From Stanieria sp964562685 (GTDB lineage Bacteria > Cyanobacteriota > Cyanobacteriia > Cyanobacteriales > Xenococcaceae), in contig CAZLUP010000008.1 of the NCBI GenBank assembly GCA_964562685.1, positions 53,309-117,308 of the forward strand: a stretch of 64,000 nt of DNA, in the 5' to 3' direction. A program made the translations under genes and the position numbers. Each line of letters opens with the position of its first letter. Positions within the stretch are counted from its first letter, which is position 1. Positions 1 through 8,950 of this stretch are shown piece by piece. The notes below the pieces were generated by a model. That model ran no database searches. It was not told the origin of the DNA and was given only the letters and a program-made list of their open reading frames with translations.

Positions 1-837
1 GTTAGGCAATTTGCGACACATTGATTCTAAAAAATGATGAATTTCTACACCATTATTCCAATAAGGTTGATAATGATTATCTCGGTCTTGTAAGTATAGG
101 GCAAATGCTTGACGAGGAAGATTGGAGTGATTGGGATAGCTACCATGAATTGTATAACTATGGTGAAAGCTAATTTGACCCTTTTTTAAAAGCATTGGTA
201 CTTCTACAATTTTTCTTCCTTCCCGAGCAAATTTTTGTGCTATTTCTTGAAGATTTTGAGAATTGAAATAACGTAAATGTTCTGTATTTGACCATTTATG
301 ACTGCCATCGATCACTATTAATGGTGATCTTTCCAGGCTAACATCATGGAATGGAATCCAAGCGGAAAGCATTTTTTTGGATGTACAGTTAGAAGAGTAA
401 GAATAATCAGTATGCCATCCCACTACACCCCCTTCATTGTCTTTAGTTACAGGAGCTTTGTAAACTAGGGTATCTTCAAATAATCTAATTTCTGTTGTAC
501 CAGCCAATCTAGCTGCGATCGCACCAATTATTGGTTGAAGCATGAGCTTTTTTAATTCTTTTTGGCGATAAGAAACGTGTTGATTATTCCGAACTGCATC
601 ACCATCTCCAGGTTTCCAATCACTATAGCCAGTTTTATAGGGGATTTCAGTATCTATTTCTCCTCGATAAAATTTTTGACTACCAATAATTGCTTGGTCA
701 ATTATTTCATCTGGAATTACTTTTTCTTTAGTAATAAACCAGCCATGTTCTTGATAAAAACTGACTTCTTCATCTGTGGGTAATAATTCTAGTTGTTGAG
801 CAGATAAATAAAATTTGGTTTTTAAAGATTTGTTCAT
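1..837 (-). CDS. Phytanoyl-CoA dioxygenase (PhyH) family protein, partial
   Basis: Read on the minus strand from an ATG at 837-835, the frame stays open for 279 codons and runs off the window, so the C-terminus is missing. The protein looks like a non-haem Fe(II)/2-oxoglutarate oxygenase of the PhyH family. It has an HxD pair in GWHTDYS (about H142 and D144), and downstream HGSYPN with a following Arg (about H231 and R242), as expected for the distal iron ligand and the 2-oxoglutarate-binding Arg. No signal peptide or membrane segment is visible. It follows the PLP protein by only 22 bp and is the last gene seen of the polysaccharide cluster. A role in hydroxylating a sugar or lipid precursor is inference; the substrate is unknown. 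Confidence 0.82.
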   Translation of the reverse strand, partial: MNKSLKTKFYLSAQQLELLPTDEEVSFYQEHGWFITKEKVIPDEIIDQAIIGSQKFYRGEIDTEIPYKTGYSDWKPGDGDAVRNNQHVSYRQKELKKLMLQPIIGAIAARLAGTTEIRLFEDTLVYKAPVTKDNEGGVVGWHTDYSYSSNCTSKKMLSAWIPFHDVSLERSPLIVIDGSHKWSNTEHLRYFNSQNLQEIAQKFAREGRKIVEVPMLLKKGQISFHHSYTIHGSYPNHSNLPRQAFALYLQDRDNHYQPYWNNGVEIHHFLESMCRKLPN

Positions 838-859
838 ATTTTTTTAGATTGTATAATTA

Positions 860-1933
860 TTAACGGTGAAAATTATCAAGAATTTCAAAAATACGAAAAA
901 TATCCTCAGAATTGTATCTTTGATCGGTAGGAATAGTTAAAATCTTTTCTGATAAAGCGATCGCATCTAAATCATCAAAAGCAACTCCTTGGTCTGGCTG
1001 TCGCCAGTGAATCGCAGGAAAAATATTGTGACTAATTAAATATTTTCTTAAACTATCTCTGATTTGTTGATTTGAACAAATTATAATGCTGTTAAACGGA
1101 ACAGTTTCGGCTGACCAACTGTCAAATAAAGGTTGCCAATAAAGACTTGGATTTTTGATATTTAACTGGATAAATTTACTAATATTACTGGCTCTTTGTT
1201 GGCGATACTTCTCAAGATTAAGAAAATTTAAAATATTTTTGGTAAAAGCTGAAACAACTGAATTAGTTTCATCATCTAGTTCATTTTGACCTTCAATACT
1301 TAATTGAAGATAATCATCTTTATTGACTGCCAAGCCATTAAGATAACTATGTTTTAAAATCATGCTAGTCAATCTTTTATAAGCCCCAGGAGATTCATGA
1401 CCAAAAGGCTTAGTTAAAGGTAGATTTTTAGGTGACCAAAAGATTCCTCCATCAGGAATAGGAAGGGTTTTATGCAAAGACGCAACTACATAATCGGCAG
1501 TGCTATTTTTTGCCCAATTAGAAACAGGATCATGTGTATGATCTTCAATTAAAATCACATCCTGATTTTGTTGCTGCCATTCTTGCCAGGGTTGTTGTGT
1601 TTTGATGCCAAATAAATTAACTGCTATTACTACATCTCCTGGTAATACTTTTAAACTATTGAAATCAGGAGCAAATTTAGTTGGTAAATCTTGATACCAA
1701 TGAACCTCAAAAACAGTTTGTAATTTACTAACTAGACTCATGCAGTAAAAGGATGGTACATGAATTCTGATTCGTTGTTTAGATTGTTTTTGCAGTAAAG
1801 ATTTAAGAGCTAAAAGGCTAGCTGTTGTAGTCGAAAAGAGTTGATAGTGATTGGGCATCCAAAAAGATGATGGTGATGACATTAATATTTTTTCTGACCA
1901 ATCAAAATCCGAACCAATTTCCCATCTTTGCAT
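860..1933 (-). CDS. DegT/DnrJ-like PLP-dependent protein (putative sugar aminotransferase)
   Basis: 357 residues with the outline of fold-type I PLP enzymes related to DegT/DnrJ/EryC1/StrS. There is an acidic residue in ILIEDHTHD (about D131), where the family places the Asp that holds the pyridine nitrogen. A lysine in SLHKTLPIPDGG (about K155) is the candidate Schiff-base residue, followed by the Gly-rich stretch usual after it. The sequence is divergent from typical nucleotide-sugar aminotransferases, so the reaction is uncertain. It ends 22 bp before the PhyH gene and starts 21 bp after the phosphoglycosyl transferase, so it is very probably co-transcribed with them. It could make an amino sugar for the polymer or act on a non-sugar substituent. 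Confidence 0.7.
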   Translation of the reverse strand: MQRWEIGSDFDWSEKILMSSPSSFWMPNHYQLFSTTTASLLALKSLLQKQSKQRIRIHVPSFYCMSLVSKLQTVFEVHWYQDLPTKFAPDFNSLKVLPGDVVIAVNLFGIKTQQPWQEWQQQNQDVILIEDHTHDPVSNWAKNSTADYVVASLHKTLPIPDGGIFWSPKNLPLTKPFGHESPGAYKRLTSMILKHSYLNGLAVNKDDYLQLSIEGQNELDDETNSVVSAFTKNILNFLNLEKYRQQRASNISKFIQLNIKNPSLYWQPLFDSWSAETVPFNSIIICSNQQIRDSLRKYLISHNIFPAIHWRQPDQGVAFDDLDAIALSEKILTIPTDQRYNSEDIFRIFEILDNFHR

Positions 1934-1954
1934 TGTTCAAAAATTTGCGTTCAA

Positions 1955-2575
1955 TTAATTTTTTTGATTACCAAAAAATTCTTCTCCTGTAGCATGACCC
2001 TCTTGGCTAATATCTTCACGCTTGAAAACCACCAAAATTGTCATTAACAAAATTTTTAAGTCTAGCCATAAATTCCAATGATCGACATACCAAACATCGA
2101 GTTGAAATTTCTTTTCCCAATCTCCATCTAATTGACGACGACCATTGATTTGCGCCCAGCCTGTAATTCCTGGTTTTACTTCATGACGACGAGCCTGTTC
2201 TGGGGTATAACGATTTAGATAACGTACCAATAGAGGTCGAGGACCAACAAAACTCATGTCTCCTTTCAAAACATTCCAAAGTTGAGGTAGTTCATCTAAA
2301 CTAGTACGACGCAAAAATTCACCAAACTCTGTCAGACGTTCTTCATCAGAAAGTAAATTGCCTTCAGCATCTCTCGCATCAGTCATGGTACGAAACTTAT
2401 AAAATTTAAAAATACGACCATTTTTACCAGGACGATTTTGGGCAAAAATAACTGGACTACCCATCTTGAGATGAACAGCGATCGCAATAATCAAGATTAG
2501 GGGGAAGAAAAGCAGTATTGCGATCGCTGCTGCCACGCGATCTATTAACCATTTGATAACTCTTTGTAGTTTCAT
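1955..2575 (-). CDS. Bacterial sugar transferase (small monotopic phosphoglycosyl transferase)
   Basis: 206 residues, the compact PglC/WcaJ-C-terminal form. A hydrophobic segment at about residues 12-35 is the re-entrant membrane helix. The soluble part carries FKFYKFRTM, the catalytic Asp-Glu pair in TSLDELPQLWNVL (about D94/E95) and the MSFVGPRPL motif. Such enzymes move a phosphosugar from a UDP-sugar to undecaprenyl phosphate and so begin the lipid-linked repeat unit on the cytoplasmic face. Its place beside glycosyltransferases, a polymerase and a flippase fits the initiating step of a Wzx/Wzy-type pathway. The donor sugar cannot be read from sequence. It is short because it lacks the N-terminal four-helix part of WcaJ. 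Confidence 0.93.
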   Translation of the reverse strand: MKLQRVIKWLIDRVAAAIAILLFFPLILIIAIAVHLKMGSPVIFAQNRPGKNGRIFKFYKFRTMTDARDAEGNLLSDEERLTEFGEFLRRTSLDELPQLWNVLKGDMSFVGPRPLLVRYLNRYTPEQARRHEVKPGITGWAQINGRRQLDGDWEKKFQLDVWYVDHWNLWLDLKILLMTILVVFKREDISQEGHATGEEFFGNQKN

Positions 2576-2608
2576 AATTACTGTAATTTAAAGCATTTTA
2601 GGAATAAT

Positions 2609-3775
2609 TTAGGCAAAAACAAGTCCTAACTGCTGGTAAAACTTAGCTAACCGTTCAAAAACCATATTTTCATCAAATTCGGCTTCTACTCTGGCACGAC
2701 CTGCTTGACCATACTGTTGTCTTAGTTCGGGACTAGCTAGTAATGTACCTAAAGCTGCTGCTAATTTTTCACTATCTCTTGGTGGGACAATTAAACCAGT
2801 TGTTTCGGGCAGGACTACTTCTCGACAACCACGAATATCAGTCGTCACTACTGGTAACTCCATTGCCATTGCTTCGACAATCGAGCGAGGTAAACCTTCG
2901 TGGGTATAAGTAGGGAGACAAAAAATATCTAGCAGTCCCATCACTTCAGGAATATCATCGCGATCGCCTGTAAAAGTAACATGATTTTCAATTTCCAGAG
3001 TCTTAATTCTTTCTTTTAATTGATAATAATAGGGTTCAGGATCAGTACTAAGTTCTCCACCAATAATAAGAATTTGAAGATGGGGAAATTGGGGAATCAG
3101 TTTAGCTGCTGCTTCCACTAATTGTTCACTACCTTTTTTGCGGGTTAAACGTCCAACAATACCCACTAATAACTCAGCACTTTCTGGAATAGCTAGAGAT
3201 TGACGTAGCTGAGTTTGTTGACTTTGGTCTAAGCGATCGCGATTAAAGCGGTTTAAGTCTACACCATTACCTAAATAACCTAGTTTTTCTGGAGGGGCAA
3301 TTCCCAACTTCTCGGCAGTAACTAGATCTTCATAGTTTTGACTGAGGATTAAATCAGTTATTTTGCCTGCCAATTTTTCTATATTAGAGTAGAAAAAATA
3401 TTCCTTAGCAGTAGACTGGTCGTGAAAAGGAAGACCATGAGAGGTATAGACAATTCTTTTAATCCCAGCGAGTTTAGCTGCGATCCGACCTAAAACTGCT
3501 GCAATGGGTGTATGGACATGAACTAAATCGTATTTTTGTTCCCGCATTAGCTTATTTAAAGCAAGGATACTTTGAAAATTTAGCCAAGGAGAAATCTGGC
3601 GGTCGATTTGTACAGGACGAACCACATAGCCTTGTTGTTGTAATTCTGCTGCCTCTTGATCTGGAGAACAAGCAATTTCTACTTTTAAATTGCGAGCAAG
3701 AAAATAATCAATCTGAGGTTTTAATAAAACTTTAGCTGTTGTACCAACCGCAGTAAGATGAAGAATTTTATTCAT
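2609..3775 (-). CDS. Glycosyltransferase family 4 (EPS repeat-unit assembly)
   Basis: 388 residues with two Rossmann halves of the GT-B fold. The N-terminal half has VHVHTPIAAVLGR and TSHGLPFH. The C-terminal half begins near GIVGRLTRKKG, a donor-site stretch, and contains THEGLPRSIVEAMA, the E-x7-E type motif of retaining GT4 enzymes. It probably adds a sugar to the lipid-linked acceptor made by the neighbouring phosphoglycosyl transferase; the gap between them is 33 bp. It resembles the PglA/WbpL-associated group of cytoplasmic transferases and has no membrane segment. Donor and linkage are unknown. Start is the ATG complementary to 3773-3775. Confidence 0.92.
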   Translation of the reverse strand: MNKILHLTAVGTTAKVLLKPQIDYFLARNLKVEIACSPDQEAAELQQQGYVVRPVQIDRQISPWLNFQSILALNKLMREQKYDLVHVHTPIAAVLGRIAAKLAGIKRIVYTSHGLPFHDQSTAKEYFFYSNIEKLAGKITDLILSQNYEDLVTAEKLGIAPPEKLGYLGNGVDLNRFNRDRLDQSQQTQLRQSLAIPESAELLVGIVGRLTRKKGSEQLVEAAAKLIPQFPHLQILIIGGELSTDPEPYYYQLKERIKTLEIENHVTFTGDRDDIPEVMGLLDIFCLPTYTHEGLPRSIVEAMAMELPVVTTDIRGCREVVLPETTGLIVPPRDSEKLAAALGTLLASPELRQQYGQAGRARVEAEFDENMVFERLAKFYQQLGLVFA

Positions 3776-3850
3776 AATGATATTTTTTGATAATTAGATT
3801 GAAAAATTAAATTTTAAAAACCAACTTTGTTTTGGAACATAATTCCCAGT

Positions 3851-5047
3851 TTATTTAACAGCGATCGCTTGTTCGTACAGATTCTCATACTGAGAAACTA
3901 TTGCCTCAAGGGAAAATAACTGTTGAATTTTGACTCTAGCTGCTTGCCCTAAAGTCTTTCTTTCTGACTGACTAAGCCCAATTAATTCCTGCCAAGCATT
4001 GGCTAAAGCTTGAGCATCTTTTGGTGGTACAATTTTTCCTATTTCTCCAACTAGCCAAGCAGAATCGCCTACATCAGTCACTACACAAGGAACACCACAA
4101 GACATAGCCTCACCAATTACCAAAGGAAAAGCCTCACCGTAAGCAGAAGCAGAAGTCATAATATCAAAACCAGGTGTAATATTTTGAATATCTCGGCGTT
4201 CTCCTAACAAATGTACTTGGTTTTTAAGAGCCAAGTTGTTAATTAAATTATTTAAAGTTTGATTATTACGATCAATTCCTGTCCCAACTAACACAAAATG
4301 TACATTAACATTAGGAACTTTTGCTAACAGCAAAGCTGCTGCTTGCAAAAAATTAGCATGATCTTTCATTGGATGATAACGAGCAATTGAACCAATAATT
4401 ATAGTATCAGCAGCTAAATTCAATTCTTTTCGTAAGCATATTCTTGCTGTTTGTGAAGGTTGAAATAAATCTAAATCGAAACCATTAGGAATAACTACAC
4501 TTTTGGCAGGAGAGTAACCCAATTTCTCGTGTTGCAACTTGCTTTGAGATGAAACAAAAATAATGCTTTCAACCTTTGAAGAAGTTATCACCCCCAACTT
4601 AATTAAGAATTGAGTTAATTTCTTTTCGGAAGCCAAACTATTTATTGAGTGATGAATTCCCCAAATAATAGGTATTTTTATTCCTGTTAGAAACTTGACA
4701 GATTGTGCAGCAAAATTACCGTGATACATCCAGCCTTGGATTAATTGAGGTTGAATCTGTTTAACTAATTTAATTAACTTAATTATTGCTTGAAAGCTAG
4801 GTTTACCAAAATCTAATCCTAAAGTATATACAGGTACTCCTAGCTGGATAATTTTCTCTCCTAATGTTCCTTGATCCATTAAAGAAATTACAACTGGCTC
4901 ATATTTTTGGCGATTAGTTTTAGCTAATAAATTGTAGAGCATTATTTCTGCTCCTCCTGTATATAAACCAGTAATTATGTGTAAAATTACAGTTTTTTTA
5001 AAAAGTAATTGATTACTTACTTTGAATTTACTTTGATAAATCGACAT
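3851..5047 (-). CDS. Glycosyltransferase family 4 (EPS repeat-unit assembly)
   Basis: 398 residues of GT-B type. The N-terminal GLYTGGAEIMLYNLL is the usual glycine-rich acceptor-side loop. GSIARYHPMKDH marks the start of the donor domain, and SAYGEAFPLVIGEAMSCGVPCVVTD carries the two spaced glutamates of GT4. The first 20 bases overlap the end of the Wzy-like gene (5028-5047), which suggests translational coupling between polymerase and transferase. The cytoplasmic location and a role in repeat-unit assembly are inferred from family and neighbourhood; sugar specificity cannot be told. Confidence 0.92.
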   Translation of the reverse strand: MSIYQSKFKVSNQLLFKKTVILHIITGLYTGGAEIMLYNLLAKTNRQKYEPVVISLMDQGTLGEKIIQLGVPVYTLGLDFGKPSFQAIIKLIKLVKQIQPQLIQGWMYHGNFAAQSVKFLTGIKIPIIWGIHHSINSLASEKKLTQFLIKLGVITSSKVESIIFVSSQSKLQHEKLGYSPAKSVVIPNGFDLDLFQPSQTARICLRKELNLAADTIIIGSIARYHPMKDHANFLQAAALLLAKVPNVNVHFVLVGTGIDRNNQTLNNLINNLALKNQVHLLGERRDIQNITPGFDIMTSASAYGEAFPLVIGEAMSCGVPCVVTDVGDSAWLVGEIGKIVPPKDAQALANAWQELIGLSQSERKTLGQAARVKIQQLFSLEAIVSQYENLYEQAIAVK

Positions 5048-6401
5048 TTTTTATAAAATATTTTGGAGATTGTCTAGTTGCTAAAAAAAGTAAGATCATA
5101 ATAAATATCAAATAACAAAAATTAGTTTGGAGAAAAGTTTTTGGATCTCCATAAGTTAAAAAATCAGACCAAACTTTTGCTGTTACAATATACACAAAAG
5201 GCATCCAATAAATTGTCTTGACGTGATTAAGCATCATAGTTTGTAAATAACGACCAATCCAGCCATAAATAAAACTGAAGAAAAATACTCCAGGCCACGA
5301 TAAACTATAAACACAGGCTGCTAGATAACCTGTAGGAATATCGTATTGATCTGTATTCACTAAATATAAAGTATTAAAATAAGACATTGTATAAGGTGCG
5401 TTTTTATCCAATAGCTGTTCGACAGTAATAAATCTTTCAGGTAAAAACGAAACAATTCCTAAAAACCAATCAGTAAATAATCTTAATGGGTAGTACTCAT
5501 TAAAGGCAGCATATAAAGAATAAATAGGATAAGCAAAAGTACTAATTAAATCACCAAAATCATAGTTACTACTTTCATGTCGATTAATAGTTTCTGTAAA
5601 TTTAGTAACAACAGCATCAAAGCCATCAGGTAGTCCGGTTAAACTAAAGAAAAATGCTTTACCATACAAAATAAATAATATACTTGAGACTAATAAAGGA
5701 ACTAAAAATTTTAAATGCCATTTTTTAGTTTGGAGTACATAAACCAAATAAAAAATTCCAAAAGCAACCAACATAGTTGAACGAGCTGCTACAATTAATG
5801 ACCCAATTAATGAAACAAATAAAGACAATAAAAACAATAAAAGCGCAAATATATTAATTCTTTGTTTTTGGCCAATAAAAATTAAGGCAGCTAGTAAATA
5901 AGAAGCATTAAAAGCAAAATACATAAATCGCTTAAAAAAACCAAAACTTCCTCCTTCAATTGCACCATTACGAATTAAATTTGCATTGGAAATGGCATAC
6001 AAAACTCCTCCATATTGACTACTAAAAAGATAAATTGAAACACAAGAAAATAATAGAAAAAGAAGTGATAGTTTTAAAGCAGTCTTTTCTCTAATATTAT
6101 TTAAAGATACTTTTTGTGCTAAATTAGTTGCTGATTTAGCATAAAACCCCAATAAAATTGAAGAATATCCTAGGATTATAGCTAACAGTATTTGAATATT
6201 AGTTTGATATTTACCTTGAACATAACTCATGTATAATTCAGGTTTAACAATATTAGTGCTAAACATGAACATGGGTAGTAGATATAATAAAATAAAAAAA
6301 ATGTGAGCTAAAGTTAAAAAATCTATTTTAGTCTCTTTTTTTCTTATTGTTTCAAAGGATACTAATAATAATATTAGCCAAAAGTAAGTTAAGCCTAACA
6401 T
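5028..6401 (-). CDS. O-antigen/EPS polymerase-like membrane protein (Wzy type)
   Basis: 457 residues with about ten or more hydrophobic segments across the whole length and a longer, more polar loop around residues 255-335. That is the usual architecture of Wzy-type polymerases and ligases of the O-antigen_ligase/oligosaccharide repeat unit polymerase group. Sequence conservation in these proteins is poor, so the call rests on topology and on its place between glycosyltransferases and near a flippase. It would polymerise lipid-linked repeat units on the periplasmic side. The 3' end overlaps the next transferase by 20 bp. It is markedly AT-rich, as is common for wzy genes. Confidence 0.78.
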   Translation of the reverse strand: MLGLTYFWLILLLVSFETIRKKETKIDFLTLAHIFFILLYLLPMFMFSTNIVKPELYMSYVQGKYQTNIQILLAIILGYSSILLGFYAKSATNLAQKVSLNNIREKTALKLSLLFLLFSCVSIYLFSSQYGGVLYAISNANLIRNGAIEGGSFGFFKRFMYFAFNASYLLAALIFIGQKQRINIFALLLFLLSLFVSLIGSLIVAARSTMLVAFGIFYLVYVLQTKKWHLKFLVPLLVSSILFILYGKAFFFSLTGLPDGFDAVVTKFTETINRHESSNYDFGDLISTFAYPIYSLYAAFNEYYPLRLFTDWFLGIVSFLPERFITVEQLLDKNAPYTMSYFNTLYLVNTDQYDIPTGYLAACVYSLSWPGVFFFSFIYGWIGRYLQTMMLNHVKTIYWMPFVYIVTAKVWSDFLTYGDPKTFLQTNFCYLIFIMILLFLATRQSPKYFIKNVDLSK

Positions 6402-6461
6402 TTATTTATCGAGCAATTTATCAAAGTAAAAGTAAGTAAATTGAGGAAAATTATAAGACAA

Positions 6462-7565
6462 TTAATTATTATTACTAAACAATAGTTCAAAATATTGCTG
6501 AACTGCTCGTTCTACAGAAAAATACTTGGCTCGCTCCCATAATAAGCTTCGAGCGATAGGTGTTTGAAGCAGATTTAACATGGCTAACGATAGCTTTTCT
6601 GCATCACCAACAGGCACTAAAGACCCATATTTTCCTGCTTCAAGAATTTCTCTTGGACCACTGGGGCAGTCGGTAGAAATAACAGGACAACCACAAGCCA
6701 TTGCTTCAATTAGAACATTTCCCAATCCCTCCCATTGAGAAGAAAGAATAAATGCTGTAGCTCTACTCATATAAGCATAAGGATTCTCAACAAAACCAGG
6801 AAGAGCAACATCATCTGCTAAGTTTAATTGATTAACTAATGCTTCTAATTCAGGTCTAGATTCCCCTTCGCCTAAAATTAGCAAACGAGCTACAATTTTT
6901 TTTCTGACTATGGCAAAAGCACGAATTAGACTCATAAAGTCTTTTTGAGGTGTTAAGCGTCCTACTGCTAGAAATACAGGAATAGTATCAGATCCAAACC
7001 AAGGATGAACTAAAAGAGAATTTGCTTTAGCTAATAATTCATCATCTACCACAGGATTATAAATAGTCTTGACTGTTTCTTTTTCCAGGTTTAGTTCTTG
7101 TTCTAAATCCCTAGCTACAGCTTGAGAAACCCCTACAATTACATCTGCTTGAGGATATAGCAATTTCATTAGTGGAGGAATTAACTTGCCTCTACGTAAT
7201 GGAGACTGATCCGCTGATAAGGTATTATGCTCTACTAATATTAGTTTTGTTTGAGTACGAGCCAGCTTTTTAGCCATTACTGCAATCACATTGGCATGAT
7301 TCATGTGTGAAATTAATGCCTGTGGTTGATATTGTTGCAGATATCTAGATAAGGGGAAGAGTGCTTTAATCACTCTGCCAGAATTTAGCTCAATAATTCT
7401 GACTCCTTTAGGTATTTGGTTGAGATAGGGACCTTCGGCAGTAGCTATGACTAAATCTAAATCTAAAGCTAAATTTTTAGTAATCATTCCCTTAAGTAAG
7501 TTGATTACTACTTTTTCTGCACCACCACCATGAAGAGTAGGAATAAAAAAGGCTATTGGTTTCAT
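6462..7565 (-). CDS. Glycosyltransferase family 4 (EPS repeat-unit assembly)
   Basis: 367 residues. The N-terminal FIPTLHGGGAEKVVINLL is the classic GT4 opening with the GGGAE loop. The donor domain begins at FLAVGRLTPQKDF, and SSQWEGLGNVLIEAMACGCPVISTDCPSGPREI holds the E-x7-E pair and the following Asp/Cys-Pro-Ser-Gly-Pro stretch. That last stretch is typical of transferases that add hexose or HexNAc in capsule and O-antigen synthesis. It lies between the flippase (26 bp upstream) and the polymerase (60 bp downstream), on the same strand. Function in EPS assembly is strongly supported by context; donor and acceptor are not known. Confidence 0.93.
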   Translation of the reverse strand: MKPIAFFIPTLHGGGAEKVVINLLKGMITKNLALDLDLVIATAEGPYLNQIPKGVRIIELNSGRVIKALFPLSRYLQQYQPQALISHMNHANVIAVMAKKLARTQTKLILVEHNTLSADQSPLRRGKLIPPLMKLLYPQADVIVGVSQAVARDLEQELNLEKETVKTIYNPVVDDELLAKANSLLVHPWFGSDTIPVFLAVGRLTPQKDFMSLIRAFAIVRKKIVARLLILGEGESRPELEALVNQLNLADDVALPGFVENPYAYMSRATAFILSSQWEGLGNVLIEAMACGCPVISTDCPSGPREILEAGKYGSLVPVGDAEKLSLAMLNLLQTPIARSLLWERAKYFSVERAVQQYFELLFSNNN

Positions 7566-7591
7566 AAGTTATTTGAGTCAGTATTTTTGAT

Positions 7592-8950
7592 TTAGTATTT
7601 AGCCAGCTTACGATTGACAAAAGCAAATAAAATTAAAAAAGAAAATATATATATAAAGCTAGTAGATAAAGCAATTCCTTTAACTCCTATCCACTGCATA
7701 AAAATATAATTAAGACTAATATTAACAATTAAGTTGAATCCAGAAACTAGCGAAAGTATATGATTTTGTCTCATAGAATTAATTAATCTTAGCAATAATA
7801 AATCTCCTAAATAAAATGGAATTTTTAAAGCGTATAAACTTTGGATTTGAGCTACTATATCAGTATCTTCTGCACTAAAAAAACCTCTTTGAAAAACTAA
7901 TTGAACTATCGGTCGTGAAAATATAATAAATACTCCTGTCAAAGGAATTGTAGAGAAAAAAATTAAACGTGTATATTGTTTAAGAGTGTGTTTAACTTCC
8001 TGCCAATCTTTGTAAGCGATCATTTTGGCAAAATAAGGAATTACCGCTGCACTTAAAGCTGTACTAATTAGACTGATAGAGGAAGAAATCAGTCGATGAC
8101 CGTAATTAAGAGATGCTACGCTACCAGCAGGTAACATTGCAGCCATAGTATTATCTATCGGACTAGCACTACATATTAATAATGCTCCTGCCACAATTGG
8201 CAGATATTGAACTGCAACTTGACGTAGATTTTGATCCCATCCATTCCACTTTGGTAGCAATGGAATACCTTGACGACGCAAAGAAACTGCTAAAAAAGTA
8301 ATTTCTAGCACTGTCCCAATCACTAAACCAGCAGCTAGGGCAAACATTCCCCAAGATTGTGCCACAAATAAGAGGATAATAGTGACAAAAGGAATCAGGA
8401 TGGGTAGTAAAGAAGCTAGAGCAAAACGTTCTCTTGCGTTTAATACTGCGCCCCAAATTACTGAAAAACCACTGAGCAAAGTAAAAGGTGCGATCGCACA
8501 AAGTAAGTAGAAGGTTAAACGTAACTTCTCAGGAGTAAATCCCGAAGCAATCCAAGGTAAATATAGAGGTGCAGTAGCTACCATTAGAATTGTCGTAATT
8601 CCCAGAAGAGCTATAGCACAGACTAAAACTCCAGAAAGCAGTTTATGGGCAGCCTGATGACCTTCTTTTTCTTGTAGCTTGATATACACGGGAATTAATG
8701 CCGGGGCAAAAGAATTACTAATGACATTAATAATTAAGGCGGGAAATTCTAAAGCAATCAAAAAAGCATCTACGGAATCTCCTGTACCAAATCGCCAAGC
8801 AATAACTAGTTCCTTTGCCATAGCAGCAACTTTAACCAAGGCAGTAAATAAGCCAACAATGAGGGCTGCACCAAAGATTTGGCGACTAACAGAGCCAGTA
8901 GTGAATTTTTGCCAGTAATTTGACAGGATGGTTACTTGTTTAAATCTCAT
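7592..8950 (-). CDS. MurJ/MviN-like lipid-linked oligosaccharide flippase (MOP superfamily)
   Basis: 452 residues, almost entirely hydrophobic with about 12-14 membrane helices. Features of the MurJ branch of the MOP exporters are visible, such as RFGTGDSVDAFLIALEFP near the N-terminus and VFQRGFFSAEDT in the second half. In this setting it more likely flips the lipid-linked polysaccharide repeat unit than lipid II, but sequence alone cannot decide between Wzx-like and MurJ-like function. Its ATG overlaps the TGA of the upstream DUF4832 gene in an ATGA arrangement (8947-8950), so the two are translationally coupled. Confidence 0.85.
   Translation of the reverse strand: MRFKQVTILSNYWQKFTTGSVSRQIFGAALIVGLFTALVKVAAMAKELVIAWRFGTGDSVDAFLIALEFPALIINVISNSFAPALIPVYIKLQEKEGHQAAHKLLSGVLVCAIALLGITTILMVATAPLYLPWIASGFTPEKLRLTFYLLCAIAPFTLLSGFSVIWGAVLNARERFALASLLPILIPFVTIILLFVAQSWGMFALAAGLVIGTVLEITFLAVSLRRQGIPLLPKWNGWDQNLRQVAVQYLPIVAGALLICSASPIDNTMAAMLPAGSVASLNYGHRLISSSISLISTALSAAVIPYFAKMIAYKDWQEVKHTLKQYTRLIFFSTIPLTGVFIIFSRPIVQLVFQRGFFSAEDTDIVAQIQSLYALKIPFYLGDLLLLRLINSMRQNHILSLVSGFNLIVNISLNYIFMQWIGVKGIALSTSFIYIFSFLILFAFVNRKLAKY

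Noticed and set aside
562..783. Plus-strand frame inside the PhyH gene
   Set aside because: It is the complement of a strongly supported coding frame and has no family-like sequence of its own.
8169..8501. Second minus-strand frame inside the flippase gene
   Set aside because: Cys/Ser/Phe-rich translation of an alternative frame in a well-supported membrane protein gene.
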